The notes: generated by a model from the letters alone, not told the origin. Shown: positions 1-9,046, counted from the first letter of the stretch. The stretch is 64,000 nt of DNA from Selenomonas sputigena_A (GCF_051603425.1 NZ_CP194411.1:558001-622000), one strand, 5' to 3'. A program made the numbers and translations.

Positions 1-679
1 CTCGCCCCACCTTCACCCCGTCGCCGAAGCGATAGCGCACACCTTCAACGCGCCGGTCAAAGGCATTGCCGTCGAGCGCCATAAAATTGAACCTGCCAAC
101 GCTGAGCTTCGTCGCGTGCCGTGTCGTATGCTCGATGTAAAACCGCGAAAGATAGAGCCGTCGGTCGCTCTTATGCGGCGTTCCGGCGGGATCCTTGTCG
201 TAACGGATGTCCTCGAGCTGCGTCCGCAGGCTCCACTCCTTGTCCAAATGAAGCAGCGGAAAAAGACGCAGTCGCCGCGTAGCGAGCAGCGTCTTTTCTT
301 TCCGGTGCGCCTCGGGCAGTTCCATACGCCCTTCACCAAAGAGCCAGCGATACTCGCCGGAAAGCTCAAACTTCGGATAACGCTCCTTTGCCTCTGTCCG
401 CCCGCTTTCTGAGGACGCGGCTTCATCCGGCTCCGGAGCAGCCGCCTCCTGCGCCGAAGCTGCCGTTTGCAGGGCGGACGGCTCCTTTTCCTCAGACGCT
501 TCCTCCCTGCCGGCTGACCGTCCCTCATAAGCGGCATACGGGGAGGTCCCGTCCTCAACTGCCGCCCCTCTTGCCCGCAGCCGAGGCGCCTCCGCTTTCT
601 CCTGCGCCGCCTCGACGCAAGGCAAAAACATGCAAAAAAGGGACAGCAGCCAAAGCAAGCCGCATCCAATCCGTCGCAC
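1..679 (-). CDS. Outer-membrane beta-barrel (porin-like) protein, 3' end beyond the window
   Basis: The reverse strand is open from a GTG at 679 to the window edge (226 codons seen). The start is set by a GAGGGAGG ribosome site 7 nt upstream. The protein opens with a signal peptide: MRR, then a hydrophobic stretch rich in Leu and Phe, ending near VEA-AQ. A low-complexity Ala/Glu/Ser linker of about 80 residues follows. After that come alternating aromatic and charged segments such as FELSGEYRWLFGEG, WSLRTQLEDIRYD and VEGVRYRFGDG, typical of amphipathic barrel strands. The product is probably an outer-membrane porin-like protein of a diderm Firmicute. The barrel end is not in the window, so pore function is an inference. 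Confidence 0.72.
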   Translation of the reverse strand, partial: MRRIGCGLLWLLSLFCMFLPCVEAAQEKAEAPRLRARGAAVEDGTSPYAAYEGRSAGREEASEEKEPSALQTAASAQEAAAPEPDEAASSESGRTEAKERYPKFELSGEYRWLFGEGRMELPEAHRKEKTLLATRRLRLFPLLHLDKEWSLRTQLEDIRYDKDPAGTPHKSDRRLYLSRFYIEHTTRHATKLSVGRFNFMALDGNAFDRRVEGVRYRFGDGVKVGR

Positions 680-895
680 AAAAAAACCTCCCTCTGCCGT
701 TCCAACATTTGCATTGCATATTGTATCACGATTGGCCTCCTCCATGTAAGGCGAATGGGTATATGTTAAAAAAAGTTTAGACAAAACTCCTAGGGCAAAA
801 CTTCTTTTTCCACAAGGATTTTTCAATGTTACAAGAGAAATAAAGTATGTACACAATGCACACAAAGACGCGCACGGTGAATTTGGAGGGCGGCG
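680..895. promoter_or_regulatory. Divergent intergenic region between the porin-like gene and the sensor operon
   Basis: This 216-bp AT-rich gap separates two divergent genes and must hold both promoters. On the reverse strand a TACAAT hexamer near 725-730 is a possible -10 for the porin-like gene, with only a weak -35. On the forward strand no clear -35/-10 pair stands out. The forward gene has a GGAGG ribosome site just before its ATG. Confidence 0.4.
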
Positions 896-3469
896 ATGAA
901 AAGGCTTGAACGAGACGGCGAGGCTTGCACAGGCGTTTTTCCTGCGGCTCTTTTTTTGCTTCTGACACGCCTCCGGATCAAGCGCTTTGTCTTTGCCCGT
1001 CCTGCCCGCTCCCTGCGGCCTCTGCCCGTCCTTGCCACCCAGGCTCTTCTCGCCGCATTTCTCACGGGACTTGCCGTCTCGCTCCTCCTCTTTCCGGGCA
1101 CGGCGTCATCTGCCTCGCTCGCCTACGAGAAAACCTTCGGCCCGGTCTATATCGATGCGCTGCGCCGCGCCTGCCCCGAGATCAAAGAAGCACAGGGGCG
1201 GCCGGGCAGCCTGCTCGAGCTCTTCCAGGACAGGCGCTTCGACGCCGTTGAGGCCTACGGCTTTCAGGCGCAGCGTTTCCTTGCCAGCGATCCCGAAGAG
1301 ATTTACTGGTACCCGCACTTTTCTGCCGTCGTCGTGCTCGCCGTGGACGAAAGATGCCCTGTTCCCGTGGAAGGCTGGGCGGATCTCGCCGAAGGCGTCA
1401 CGATCGTGCTGCCCGGCGACGCACCGGAACGCGAAATCTTTTCCCTGGCACTTGCACGCGGGCTTTCCAACGAGCCGCATCTGGAAGGGGCATTCTCCCT
1501 TCTCGTCCGCTTGAAAGAAGAGCGCCGGCTCAAGTTCTACCCCGTGCAGCGCGCCAACCAGTACAGCATGGCGCAGGCAGACGGCGGCGGCGACGTCTAT
1601 GTGCTTTTTGCGCATCAGGCGGAGCAGCTGATCCGCCGCGGCGCACCTCTGCGGATCTGCCTGCCCCAGGAGGGGACGCTCGCCTTTTCCAAAGGCTTGC
1701 TCTCGCACCAGCCCCTCGTTTTCGACGACAGCCTGTCCGCCGAACTCGCTGCGGCCGGCTGCCCTATCAAAATCCCTGCCGGCGCCGTGCGCATTGCGGA
1801 CGCGGACGCCTTCCTGCGCGACGCCGCTCTGGCGAACAGGCTTTACCACAGGGAAATCCTGGCCCGCCCCGTCCTTGTGCCGCGGGAGCCGCACGAACGC
1901 TTCACGCTTCTCGTCCTCTCCCTCGTCCTCACCGTTCTCTGGGGCGCGAGCCTCTGGCAGCGCGTGCTGCACCGCGGCACGCGGCGTGCCGTCGTGCTGC
2001 TCGTCATCATGCTCCTCCTCTGGGAGATGGTCCGCATCGCGAAAATTCTCGCTCTCACGGACGATATCGCACTGCACCATATACAGTGGTATCTCTTCTA
2101 CATCTTCCGCGCGGCGCTGCCCGTCTCCCTCCTCTGGATTGCCTGGGCGTCGGACGAAGACGTGCTCGACCGGAAGATGCCGCGCTGGCTCAAGTCCGTC
2201 TTCGGCCTGAACCTCTTTCTCTCTTTTTTGATTCTCTGCAACGACTTCCACGAGCAGTTCTTCATTTTCACCTGGGACGCTGCAAATCTGCAGTGGCAGG
2301 AAAAACTCGCCTGGGGCGCCTATGCCTATTGGACGCTTTGGTTCAGCGAAATTCTCGCGGCGCTCCTGTTGCTGCTCGAAAAAGCGGAGCAGCAGAAGAT
2401 CCTGCGTCTCTCGATGAGTCTGCCCTTCCTCCTCTTCGCCCTCTTCATCTATTACTCCATAGCCTATCAATATCATCCGTGGATTCAGCTGTTGGAGATC
2501 ACCTGCGTAACGGCGCTTTTCTTCCTGCTCCTCATGGAACTCTGCCTGCGGACGGGACTGATGCCTTCGAACAGCAGCCACCAGAAGTTTTTTTCCCACT
2601 CGCGCCTCAACATGCAACTCGTCGATACGGCGGGAAACATCATCTTCGCTTCCGCCGCGCCCGGATGCGCCAACGAGAACGAGAGCCGCATCTCGCGCAT
2701 GGCGATCCACGGCGGCGCCATCGTCTGGCACGAGGACATGCGCCGCCTGCATCGCCGCCAACGCCAGCTCGCTCTTCTGCGCGACGCCCTGCAGCGCTTC
2801 AACGCCCTTTTACATGAGAAGCGCCGCATAGGCAAGAAGCACCTGGCGCTCACGCTCAAGAAGCAGCTCGCCGAGGAACTTGAAACCATACTCGAAAGCA
2901 AACGCCCACTGCTGCGCGACTTCCGAGCGCGCCTTATGGAGAGCACGGACACGGAGGATGCCACACGCCTCATCCGACAAATCAATGTGCTTTCCTCCTA
3001 CCTCAAGAAACGCTGCGTACTCTTTCTCAAGGGGCAGGAAAACGGGAGTATACGCCCGGACGAGCTTTCGATGGCCGTCTCGGAAACCTGCTCCTACCTG
3101 CGCCCCCTCGGGCTCCATGTCGGCGTGGAATGGCGGCTGGATCACCCGCTTTGTGCCGAGAACGCCCTGACCCTTTTCGACTTCTTCGCCGAATTTCTCG
3201 CCGAAGCCGCCGACCGGGGACTGCCCGATGCCTTTTGCCGCTTTTCCCTCGAAGAACAGCCACAGGCCTCCTTCCTTTTCGAGAAAACGGTCTGGCTCAT
3301 CCCGTGGCTGGAGAAAAACCGCTGCCATTACAAGGCAAAAATCGTGCTGCGCGACCTCGGCCACGCAAATTCGCTCCTCGTGCGGGGCGCCGCGCCCACT
3401 GGAAAGGAAAGCGCAGCCACTGCCGAAGGCAAGACGGAAGAGGAGGAACACAACCCATGGAAGCCCTGA
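896..3469 (+). CDS. Large membrane sensor with periplasmic binding domain and seven-helix region, no recognisable kinase core
   Basis: 857 residues. After a hydrophobic segment at about 45-68, residues 75-330 form a soluble domain resembling a periplasmic solute-binding fold (for example VDVYVLFAHQAE-like elements). About seven membrane helices follow at 338-570. The cytoplasmic part (575-857) starts with a PAS-like stretch (QLVDTAGNIIFASA) and continues as long charged helices. No H-box, N-box or glycine-rich ATP lid was seen, so it is probably a ligand-sensing partner or pseudokinase. It overlaps the next gene, a true kinase, by 13 bp, so the two are translationally coupled. The start follows GGAGG with 6-nt spacing. 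The ligand is unknown. Confidence 0.65.
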   Translation: MKRLERDGEACTGVFPAALFLLLTRLRIKRFVFARPARSLRPLPVLATQALLAAFLTGLAVSLLLFPGTASSASLAYEKTFGPVYIDALRRACPEIKEAQGRPGSLLELFQDRRFDAVEAYGFQAQRFLASDPEEIYWYPHFSAVVVLAVDERCPVPVEGWADLAEGVTIVLPGDAPEREIFSLALARGLSNEPHLEGAFSLLVRLKEERRLKFYPVQRANQYSMAQADGGGDVYVLFAHQAEQLIRRGAPLRICLPQEGTLAFSKGLLSHQPLVFDDSLSAELAAAGCPIKIPAGAVRIADADAFLRDAALANRLYHREILARPVLVPREPHERFTLLVLSLVLTVLWGASLWQRVLHRGTRRAVVLLVIMLLLWEMVRIAKILALTDDIALHHIQWYLFYIFRAALPVSLLWIAWASDEDVLDRKMPRWLKSVFGLNLFLSFLILCNDFHEQFFIFTWDAANLQWQEKLAWGAYAYWTLWFSEILAALLLLLEKAEQQKILRLSMSLPFLLFALFIYYSIAYQYHPWIQLLEITCVTALFFLLLMELCLRTGLMPSNSSHQKFFSHSRLNMQLVDTAGNIIFASAAPGCANENESRISRMAIHGGAIVWHEDMRRLHRRQRQLALLRDALQRFNALLHEKRRIGKKHLALTLKKQLAEELETILESKRPLLRDFRARLMESTDTEDATRLIRQINVLSSYLKKRCVLFLKGQENGSIRPDELSMAVSETCSYLRPLGLHVGVEWRLDHPLCAENALTLFDFFAEFLAEAADRGLPDAFCRFSLEEQPQASFLFEKTVWLIPWLEKNRCHYKAKIVLRDLGHANSLLVRGAAPTGKESAATAEGKTEEEEHNPWKP

Positions 3470-4866
3470 CCTCTTATGGCTATTGGGCCAATCTTTTCTT
3501 CATCCTCCTCGCCTGCTTCACCCTCATCGGTGAAAGCTTCGCCCTCTTCTGGGGGCCGTTCCTCCAGGGGCGTCAAGGCGGCCGCCGCACCCTGCCGGAG
3601 CTGGCGGCACTCGCCGTACTGCTTTCCGTCGCTCTTCTCTTCGGCGGTTTCTGGAACTCCCTGCGCCTCGGCTTTGCACACAGCACCTGGCTTGAGACGG
3701 AACGTTTCTTCATCGGCAGCTTCGCGCTGCTCGCAGGCGCCTTTTCCTGGCAGAGCAGCGTCCTCCTCTCCCTGCCCCTCGCTGCCGCCGGGCTCCTCAT
3801 CCTGCCGCTTGCGGACAGCGCCCTTCCCTGGAGCGCTTTCCTGGCCACGCTGCTTCTCGCTCTGCGGCTCATCTTTCTAGCCTTTCGCGAGCGAACCCTG
3901 CTCCATTATGAAGTCACGGCAGCCTCCATCCGAGAGGGGCTCGACCTCCTGCCCGAGGGCGTGCTCTTCGCCCGCAGGCAGGGCGCTGTCGTGCTTGTAA
4001 ACATCGCGATGCTGCGCTTCATGGAGAGGCTTTTCCAACAACAGTTCCGCAGCTTCAACGCCTTCTGGGAAGCGCTGCAGGAATTCGACCACCCTTCTCT
4101 GGCGGAAAAGAAGGTGCAGAAAGATGCCTTCCTCTTCCGTTTCAGCTCCGGGGATTCCTGGCTCGTGCAGCGCATGCAGCTGACAGAAGGCCTGGAAGGC
4201 TGGCAGATGACAGCCTCCTGTGTCACGGAGCTCGATGCCGTGACGCAGGAGCTTGAGGCAAAGAACGCGCTGCTGGAGACCCGCGCCGACGAGCAGAAAA
4301 AGCTTCTGAAAACCCTCGAAAAAACGGAGCGTCACCGCGCCCTGTTGGAAATCACCACGCGCGTGCACGACATCCTCGGGCAGCGCATCAGCATGCTGCA
4401 GCAGCTCCTCGCCAGTCCTGCCCCGAAGGACATCCTCGATACCATCGTGCATATCGACGCCCTTCTCGAGGCCGTGCCGCTCGGCCAGGAGCCGCCCCCC
4501 GAAACGCTTCTCGCCGATATGCTCGACACCTACAGGAGCCTCGGCGTGAAGCTCAGTCTCTCGGGCAGCCTGCCGCGCAATATGCGCCGCGCCCAGGCCT
4601 TTGCCGCCATCATTCGCGAGGCCTTGAGTAACGCCGTCTGCCACGGGCGTGCCAACGAAATCTTCATCGAAATCTCTGAAAGATGCCTGCGCGTGCGCGA
4701 CAACGGCCTCGGCTGCCCGCACGGCCTCTCCCCGGGCGGCGGCCTCAAGGGCATGATGCAGCACCTGGACGAAATCGGCGGCCAGCTCGCCGTCACGACA
4801 GAGCCATACTTTGAAATTGCCGCAAAGGTAGGTGAAAAAAAGCATGATAAAAATCCTTCTCGTTGA
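3457..4866 (+). CDS. Membrane sensor histidine kinase
   Basis: 469 residues from ATG 3457, preceded by AGGAGGA; longer in-frame extensions upstream would run through the preceding gene. About five or six N-terminal membrane helices occupy residues 8-150, then a PAS-like stretch (LDLLPEGVLFARR) and a coiled coil (about 255-300). The phospho-acceptor region is RVHDILGQRISML, as in HK families using a His-Asp pair. The HATPase part shows REALSNAVCHG (N box) and VRDNGLGC with GGGLKGM (ATP lid). It should autophosphorylate and pass phosphate to the adjacent regulator, whose start lies inside this gene. Its sensory input probably comes from the upstream kinase-less sensor. Confidence 0.82.
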   Translation: MEALTSYGYWANLFFILLACFTLIGESFALFWGPFLQGRQGGRRTLPELAALAVLLSVALLFGGFWNSLRLGFAHSTWLETERFFIGSFALLAGAFSWQSSVLLSLPLAAAGLLILPLADSALPWSAFLATLLLALRLIFLAFRERTLLHYEVTAASIREGLDLLPEGVLFARRQGAVVLVNIAMLRFMERLFQQQFRSFNAFWEALQEFDHPSLAEKKVQKDAFLFRFSSGDSWLVQRMQLTEGLEGWQMTASCVTELDAVTQELEAKNALLETRADEQKKLLKTLEKTERHRALLEITTRVHDILGQRISMLQQLLASPAPKDILDTIVHIDALLEAVPLGQEPPPETLLADMLDTYRSLGVKLSLSGSLPRNMRRAQAFAAIIREALSNAVCHGRANEIFIEISERCLRVRDNGLGCPHGLSPGGGLKGMMQHLDEIGGQLAVTTEPYFEIAAKVGEKKHDKNPSR

Positions 4867-5464
4867 CGACCAAAAGATCCTGCTCGAGGGGCTCGCCAAG
4901 ATTTTCGACCCCCTGCCCGACATCGAAGTCATCGGAACCTGTACCCTTTCCGAACTGGCGGAAGAGTCCTGCTGCCGCTTCCGCCCCGACCTCGTGCTCA
5001 TGGACATCTGCATGGAAGGACGCACCAGCGGCATACAGATCTGCGAGCGCCTGAAAGCCCGTTTTCCCAAGATCCGCATCATCCTCATGACGGGCATGCA
5101 GGAAATCGCTTTTCTCGACTGGGCCAAGGATGCCGGCGCGGACAGTTTCATCTACAAGGAATCCTCCAGCGAGGCCTTTGCCGACTGCATTCGCGAAACG
5201 ATGGCGGGCGGCCATATCTACCCCGATGCGCGGGGCGGCTCTTCCTTCGGCTACACGGACACGCAGCTGACAGAGCGCGAGATCGAGATCCTGCAGCTCG
5301 TCTGCCGCAACATGAGCTACAGCGAGATCGCGGAGGAGCTGGGCATCAAGAAGCGCACCGTGAGCTTCCACATCAGCAACATGCTCGTCAAGACCGGCCA
5401 CAAGAGCATCATCGGTCTTGCCGTCGAGGCGGCGGAAAAGGGCTATGCGAGCATACAGCTCTGA
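4844..5464 (+). CDS. Response regulator, NarL/LuxR type
   Basis: 206 residues from ATG 4844. A GTG 12 nt upstream is also in frame, but the ATG gives the canonical start MIKILLVDDQ. The receiver domain (about 1-120) has the acidic pair VDD and the phospho-acceptor Asp in VLMDICM; the conserved Lys is in FIYKESS. The C-terminal LuxR helix-turn-helix includes LTEREIEILQLV and YSEIAEELGIKKRTVSFHISNM. It overlaps the kinase gene by 23 bp, completing a sensor-kinase-regulator operon. The YdjI/G/H-type genes immediately downstream have their own promoter and are plausible targets, which is an inference. Confidence 0.88.
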   Translation: MIKILLVDDQKILLEGLAKIFDPLPDIEVIGTCTLSELAEESCCRFRPDLVLMDICMEGRTSGIQICERLKARFPKIRIILMTGMQEIAFLDWAKDAGADSFIYKESSSEAFADCIRETMAGGHIYPDARGGSSFGYTDTQLTEREIEILQLVCRNMSYSEIAEELGIKKRTVSFHISNMLVKTGHKSIIGLAVEAAEKGYASIQL

Positions 5465-5527
5465 CGGTGCAGCGGCAATTTTCTTTGCCAACCTGTCATT
5501 CGCTACAGCACACTTTTTTCATTTATA

Positions 5528-5536
5528 TGCTATAAT
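5528..5536 (+). promoter_or_regulatory. Extended -10 promoter before the SPFH/zinc-ribbon gene
   Basis: TGCTATAAT is a perfect extended -10 element, 55 bp before the ATG of the SPFH gene. No good -35 sits 16-18 bp upstream, so the promoter may need an activator such as the LuxR-type regulator encoded just before it. Confidence 0.6.
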
Positions 5537-5590
5537 ATTTAGAAAAGGAACTCTGTAAAATCATCTCCCAGCAAGAAGGAGGCAAACACC

Positions 5591-7015
5591 ATGGGCTTGA
5601 TCCAAGCAGCAATGGGCGCCGCAGGCGGCGTCATGTCCGACCAATGGAAAGAATTCTTCTACTGCGACAGCCTCGACAAGGATTCCCTTGTCGCCAAGGG
5701 GCAGAAGCGCACGAGTTCGCGCGGGCGCAGTTCCAACACCTCGGGCGAGGAAAATATCATCACGAGCGGCTCGATCGTTGCCGTAAACGAAGGCCAGTGC
5801 ATGATCATTGTGGAACAGGGCAAAGTCGTCGAAATCTGCGCCCAGCCGGGCGAGTTCACCTACGACAGCTCAACGGAGCCGACCATCTTTGGCGGTGACC
5901 TCGCCAACGATCTCAAAGCCGTCTTCCAGAACATCGGCAAACGCTTCACCTTCGGCGGCGACGCGCCAAAAGATCAGCGCGTCTACTACTTCAATACGAA
6001 GGAAATCATGGGCAATAAATACGGCACGCCTCAGTCCATCCAATTTGAAACGATGATCGGGCAGTACATGATGAACGTAAACATTCGCTGCTTCGGCGAG
6101 TACAGCTACCGCATCACGAACCCGATTCTGTTCTATACGAATGTCTGCGGCAATGTCGAGGGCGTCTATTCGAGAAGCGAGATCGACTCCCAGCTCAAGA
6201 GCGAGCTTCTGACTGCACTGCAGCCTGCCTTCGGGCGCATATCGGCCAAGGGCATCCGCTACACGCAGCTCATCAACTACACGCGGGACATCAAGAACGA
6301 GCTGTCCGAGGAATTGTCCGAGGACTGGGGCAAGAAGCGCGGCATCGAGATCGTTTCCTTCGGTGTATCGAGCGTCAAGGCGGATGAAGAGGATGAGAAG
6401 CGCATCAAGGAGATCCAGGACAGCGCCATTATGAGCGATCCGAACCTGCGCGCCGGCCGCCTAGCGACGGCGACGGCGGACGCCATGCGCACGGCAGCCG
6501 GCAACGAGGCCGGCATGGGCGGCGCCTTCGGCTTCATGGGCATGGGCATGGCCGGAAATGCCGGCATGGGAGCCATGGGCGCTTTCGGCCCTGCAGGCGG
6601 ACAGGCGCCGCAGGGCAATCCGCTCGCCCCGCAGCAGCAGCCGCAGCAGCAAGGCGCCGCCGGCGGCTGGAACTGCGCCTGCGGCCAGACGGGCAACACG
6701 GGCAAGTTCTGCGCGGGCTGCGGCAAGCCACAGCCGGCTCCTGCCGGATCCTGGAACTGTGCCTGCGGACACGGCGGCAACACGGGCAAATTCTGCGCCA
6801 ACTGCGGCAAACCGCAGCCGGCGGCGGACGGCTGGACATGCGCCTGCGGCTCGACGAACCAAGGCAAGTTCTGCGCCAACTGCGGCAAGCCGAAGCCGGC
6901 CGGAGCGCCTCTCTACCGCTGCGACAAATGCGGCTGGCAGCCGGCAGATCCGACGCATCCGCCGAAGTTCTGCCCGCAGTGCGGCGATCCCTTCGATGAA
7001 AACGATGTGACCTGA
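5591..7015 (+). CDS. SPFH/Band-7 domain protein with four C-terminal zinc ribbons (YdjI-like)
   Basis: 474 residues. Residues about 50-290 form an SPFH/Band-7 domain of the YdjI or virion-core-like class (ITSGSIVAVNEGQCMIIVEQ, QPGEFTYD). A Gly/Met/Ala- and Gln-rich hinge (about 300-355) leads to four Cys4 modules: three of the form W-x-CACG...GKFC-x-x-CGKP and a last one, YRCDKCGW...KFCPQCGDP. No signal peptide is present. In Bacillus the homologue is recruited to membranes by YdjG/YdjH and is linked to PspA. Here it heads a YdjI-YdjG-YdjH gene set without PspA. A role in membrane stress or lipid-domain organisation is inferred from the family. Confidence 0.8.
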   Translation: MGLIQAAMGAAGGVMSDQWKEFFYCDSLDKDSLVAKGQKRTSSRGRSSNTSGEENIITSGSIVAVNEGQCMIIVEQGKVVEICAQPGEFTYDSSTEPTIFGGDLANDLKAVFQNIGKRFTFGGDAPKDQRVYYFNTKEIMGNKYGTPQSIQFETMIGQYMMNVNIRCFGEYSYRITNPILFYTNVCGNVEGVYSRSEIDSQLKSELLTALQPAFGRISAKGIRYTQLINYTRDIKNELSEELSEDWGKKRGIEIVSFGVSSVKADEEDEKRIKEIQDSAIMSDPNLRAGRLATATADAMRTAAGNEAGMGGAFGFMGMGMAGNAGMGAMGAFGPAGGQAPQGNPLAPQQQPQQQGAAGGWNCACGQTGNTGKFCAGCGKPQPAPAGSWNCACGHGGNTGKFCANCGKPQPAADGWTCACGSTNQGKFCANCGKPKPAGAPLYRCDKCGWQPADPTHPPKFCPQCGDPFDENDVT

Positions 7016-7028
7016 AAAAATAAAACAA

Positions 7029-7067
7029 GCAGCAGCGAACCGGCGTCCGAGACCGGCTCGCTGCTGC
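7029..7067 (+). other. Intercistronic hairpin
   Basis: GCAGCAGCGA-a-CCGG pairs with CCGG-c-TCGCTGCTGC around an 8-11 nt loop. It lies between the stop codon of the SPFH gene and the next ribosome site and has no T-run on the forward strand. It is more likely an mRNA stability or processing element than a full terminator. Confidence 0.5.
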
Positions 7068-7093
7068 CCCCAGTGAAAAGCAAGGTGAAGTAA

Positions 7094-8206
7094 ATGCCCG
7101 ATACATCCGTAAGCTATAAATGCCCCAACTGCGGTGCGCCGCTCTCCTTCCTGCCGGGACACGACCATGTGACATGCGAGTATTGCTCGACGGAGCTTGC
7201 TGTCGAAACAGTCGAGTCACTGTTCGAGCGTGAGCAGGAAAAGGCACGCCTTGCCGCAGAAGCCCGGGATTCGCGCTGGAACACCGAAGGCGCGGGCAGC
7301 GAATGGGACGAGCAGGAAGCGGGCGCCATGCGGCTGCAGACCTGCTCCTCCTGCGGCGCCGAGCTCGTTTCCGACGGCAACACGATGGCGACCGAATGCG
7401 CCTACTGCGGCAGCCCGAACATGATGCCGCAGCAGTTCCACGGCATGCTCAAGCCCGACTATGTCATCCCCTTCAAAAAGACGAAGGAAGAGGCCATTGC
7501 GGCTCTCAAGAAATTCTACGAGAAACGCTACCTCTTGCCCGACGCTTTCAAGTCCAATAACCGCATCAAGGAAATTCAGGCGATGTACGTGCCGTTCTGG
7601 CTCTTTGACTCCGCCGTCACAGCCAGCGCGTCCTTCCGTGCGGAAAACGACAGGGTTTACGAAACGGCGGACGAAGTCATTACGGAAACAAGCGTCTACA
7701 GCTGCGAGCGCAGCGGCTCAATGAAGTTCGAGCGCATCCCCGTCGACGGCAGCGAACGCATGGACGACACCTATATGGAGAGCATCGAACCCTTCGATTA
7801 CGGGGATCTTGTCCCCTTCTCCGCCGCCTACTTCACAGGCTTTCTAGCCGACAAGTACGACGTCGATGCCGAGGCTTCCGCCCCGCGCGCCGACAAGCGC
7901 GTCACAGAAAGCGCCCTCGGCGTCCTCGAAAGCACCGTCGAAGGCTACACGCGCCGCACGCTTGAAGGCGAGCCATGCATCATCAAGGAGGACGGCACGG
8001 TCAGTTACGCCATGGTGCCCGTCTGGATTCTCACGACGAAGTACGAAAATAAGCCGTACACCTTCATGATGAACGGTCAGACGGGAAAGGTCGTCGGCTC
8101 TTTGCCCATCGACAAGCGGAAGGCCATGCTCTACCCGCTCGTCGCTTCCCTCGTCAGCGTGCCGATCCTCTACTTCATCGCAAAATTCGTTTTGGGAAGC
8201 ATATAA
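7094..8206 (+). CDS. Double zinc-ribbon membrane protein (YdjG-like)
   Basis: 370 residues. Two N-terminal zinc ribbons are visible: CPNCGAP with CEYCSTE (about 11-38) and CSSCGAE with CAYCGSP (about 80-105). The conserved middle domain contains YVIPFKKTKEEA and YVPFWLFD, as in YdjG-family proteins. A single membrane anchor ends the protein (about 345-368). The gene follows the SPFH gene by 78 bp and precedes the TPM gene by 12 bp, so it is probably in the same operon. In Bacillus YdjG partners with YdjH in the membrane and recruits the SPFH protein; the same job is inferred here. Confidence 0.78.
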   Translation: MPDTSVSYKCPNCGAPLSFLPGHDHVTCEYCSTELAVETVESLFEREQEKARLAAEARDSRWNTEGAGSEWDEQEAGAMRLQTCSSCGAELVSDGNTMATECAYCGSPNMMPQQFHGMLKPDYVIPFKKTKEEAIAALKKFYEKRYLLPDAFKSNNRIKEIQAMYVPFWLFDSAVTASASFRAENDRVYETADEVITETSVYSCERSGSMKFERIPVDGSERMDDTYMESIEPFDYGDLVPFSAAYFTGFLADKYDVDAEASAPRADKRVTESALGVLESTVEGYTRRTLEGEPCIIKEDGTVSYAMVPVWILTTKYENKPYTFMMNGQTGKVVGSLPIDKRKAMLYPLVASLVSVPILYFIAKFVLGSI

Positions 8207-8218
8207 GGAGGGCTGCAC

Positions 8219-9028
8219 ATGAACAACAAGAAAAGAAGCTTCTTCAGCGCCGTCCTTCTCTCCTTCTTCCTCCTCGCGCTCGTCATCTCCCCTGCTGCGG
8301 CCGAAGCGGCAGCCAAGACAGCCAAGGGAGCCGAACAGGTGCAGATGCGCGTCATGGACGAGGCCGATCTCCTCTCCGCACAAGAAAAGAACTCCCTTGA
8401 AAACACCCTGGTGGACCTAGAGAAGAAGCATAAGGTTCATATCGCCGTCTATACCTCGAAGGATCTCAAGGGACAGAAGGCCGGCGACGCTGCCAACAAA
8501 CTCGTCGACAAGATCGCCCCAGGCGCGGAAAACGGCGCCATGGCTCTTGTCCTCGACATGAAGGAGCGCGATTGGTACATCGCAACGGACACAAAGATGC
8601 GTGAGCGCATCACCGACAAGGTCGGCCAGGGCCACCTTTCCGACAAATTCCTCCCCGCTCTCTCCCAGAACCGTTATGCTGAGGCATTCGGCGCCTATGC
8701 CGCCACGGCGGACGAAATGCTCACCTACTACGAAAAAGAGGGCAAGCCCTTCGACCCCAAGGCAGGTTTCAGCCTGCTCGCACTCGGCATTGCCGTCTTG
8801 CTTGCGGGCGGCGTGTTCTGGCTCGTGCGCAGCAGCCTCATGGGCTCGATGAGCAATGTGACGGCGGCGACCGAAGCCGACGCCTACCTCAATCAGGAGA
8901 GCTTCAGCCTGACAGAAAACCGCGATACCTTCCTCTATATGAACGTCACCCGACGTGAAAAACCCAAGAAAAAAGAAACCTCCTCCAGCCGCGACGAAAG
9001 CCACGGCGGCGGCGGCGGAAAATTCTAA
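8219..9028 (+). CDS. TPM-domain membrane protein (YdjH-like)
   Basis: 269 residues with a signal peptide (hydrophobic 10-28, cleavage near AEAAA). A TPM domain spans about 43-175 (VMDEADLLSAQEKNSLEN, KHKVHIAVYTSKDLKG, WYIATDTKMRERI). One transmembrane helix follows (about 186-206), then a cytoplasmic tail ending SHGGGGGKF, the glycine-rich end common in TPM membrane proteins. The ribosome site is AAGGAGGG just before the ATG. As last gene of the YdjI-G-H set it is followed by a strong terminator. In this context it probably acts as the membrane partner of the zinc-ribbon protein. Confidence 0.8.
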   Translation: MNNKKRSFFSAVLLSFFLLALVISPAAAEAAAKTAKGAEQVQMRVMDEADLLSAQEKNSLENTLVDLEKKHKVHIAVYTSKDLKGQKAGDAANKLVDKIAPGAENGAMALVLDMKERDWYIATDTKMRERITDKVGQGHLSDKFLPALSQNRYAEAFGAYAATADEMLTYYEKEGKPFDPKAGFSLLALGIAVLLAGGVFWLVRSSLMGSMSNVTAATEADAYLNQESFSLTENRDTFLYMNVTRREKPKKKETSSSRDESHGGGGGKF

Positions 9029-9046
9029 GGGACAGAGGAACGGTAC

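Noticed and set aside
13..729. A 238-codon Arg/Cys-rich frame at the left edge
   Set aside because: It is out of frame with the porin-like reading, which has a ribosome site, signal peptide and barrel-like strands.
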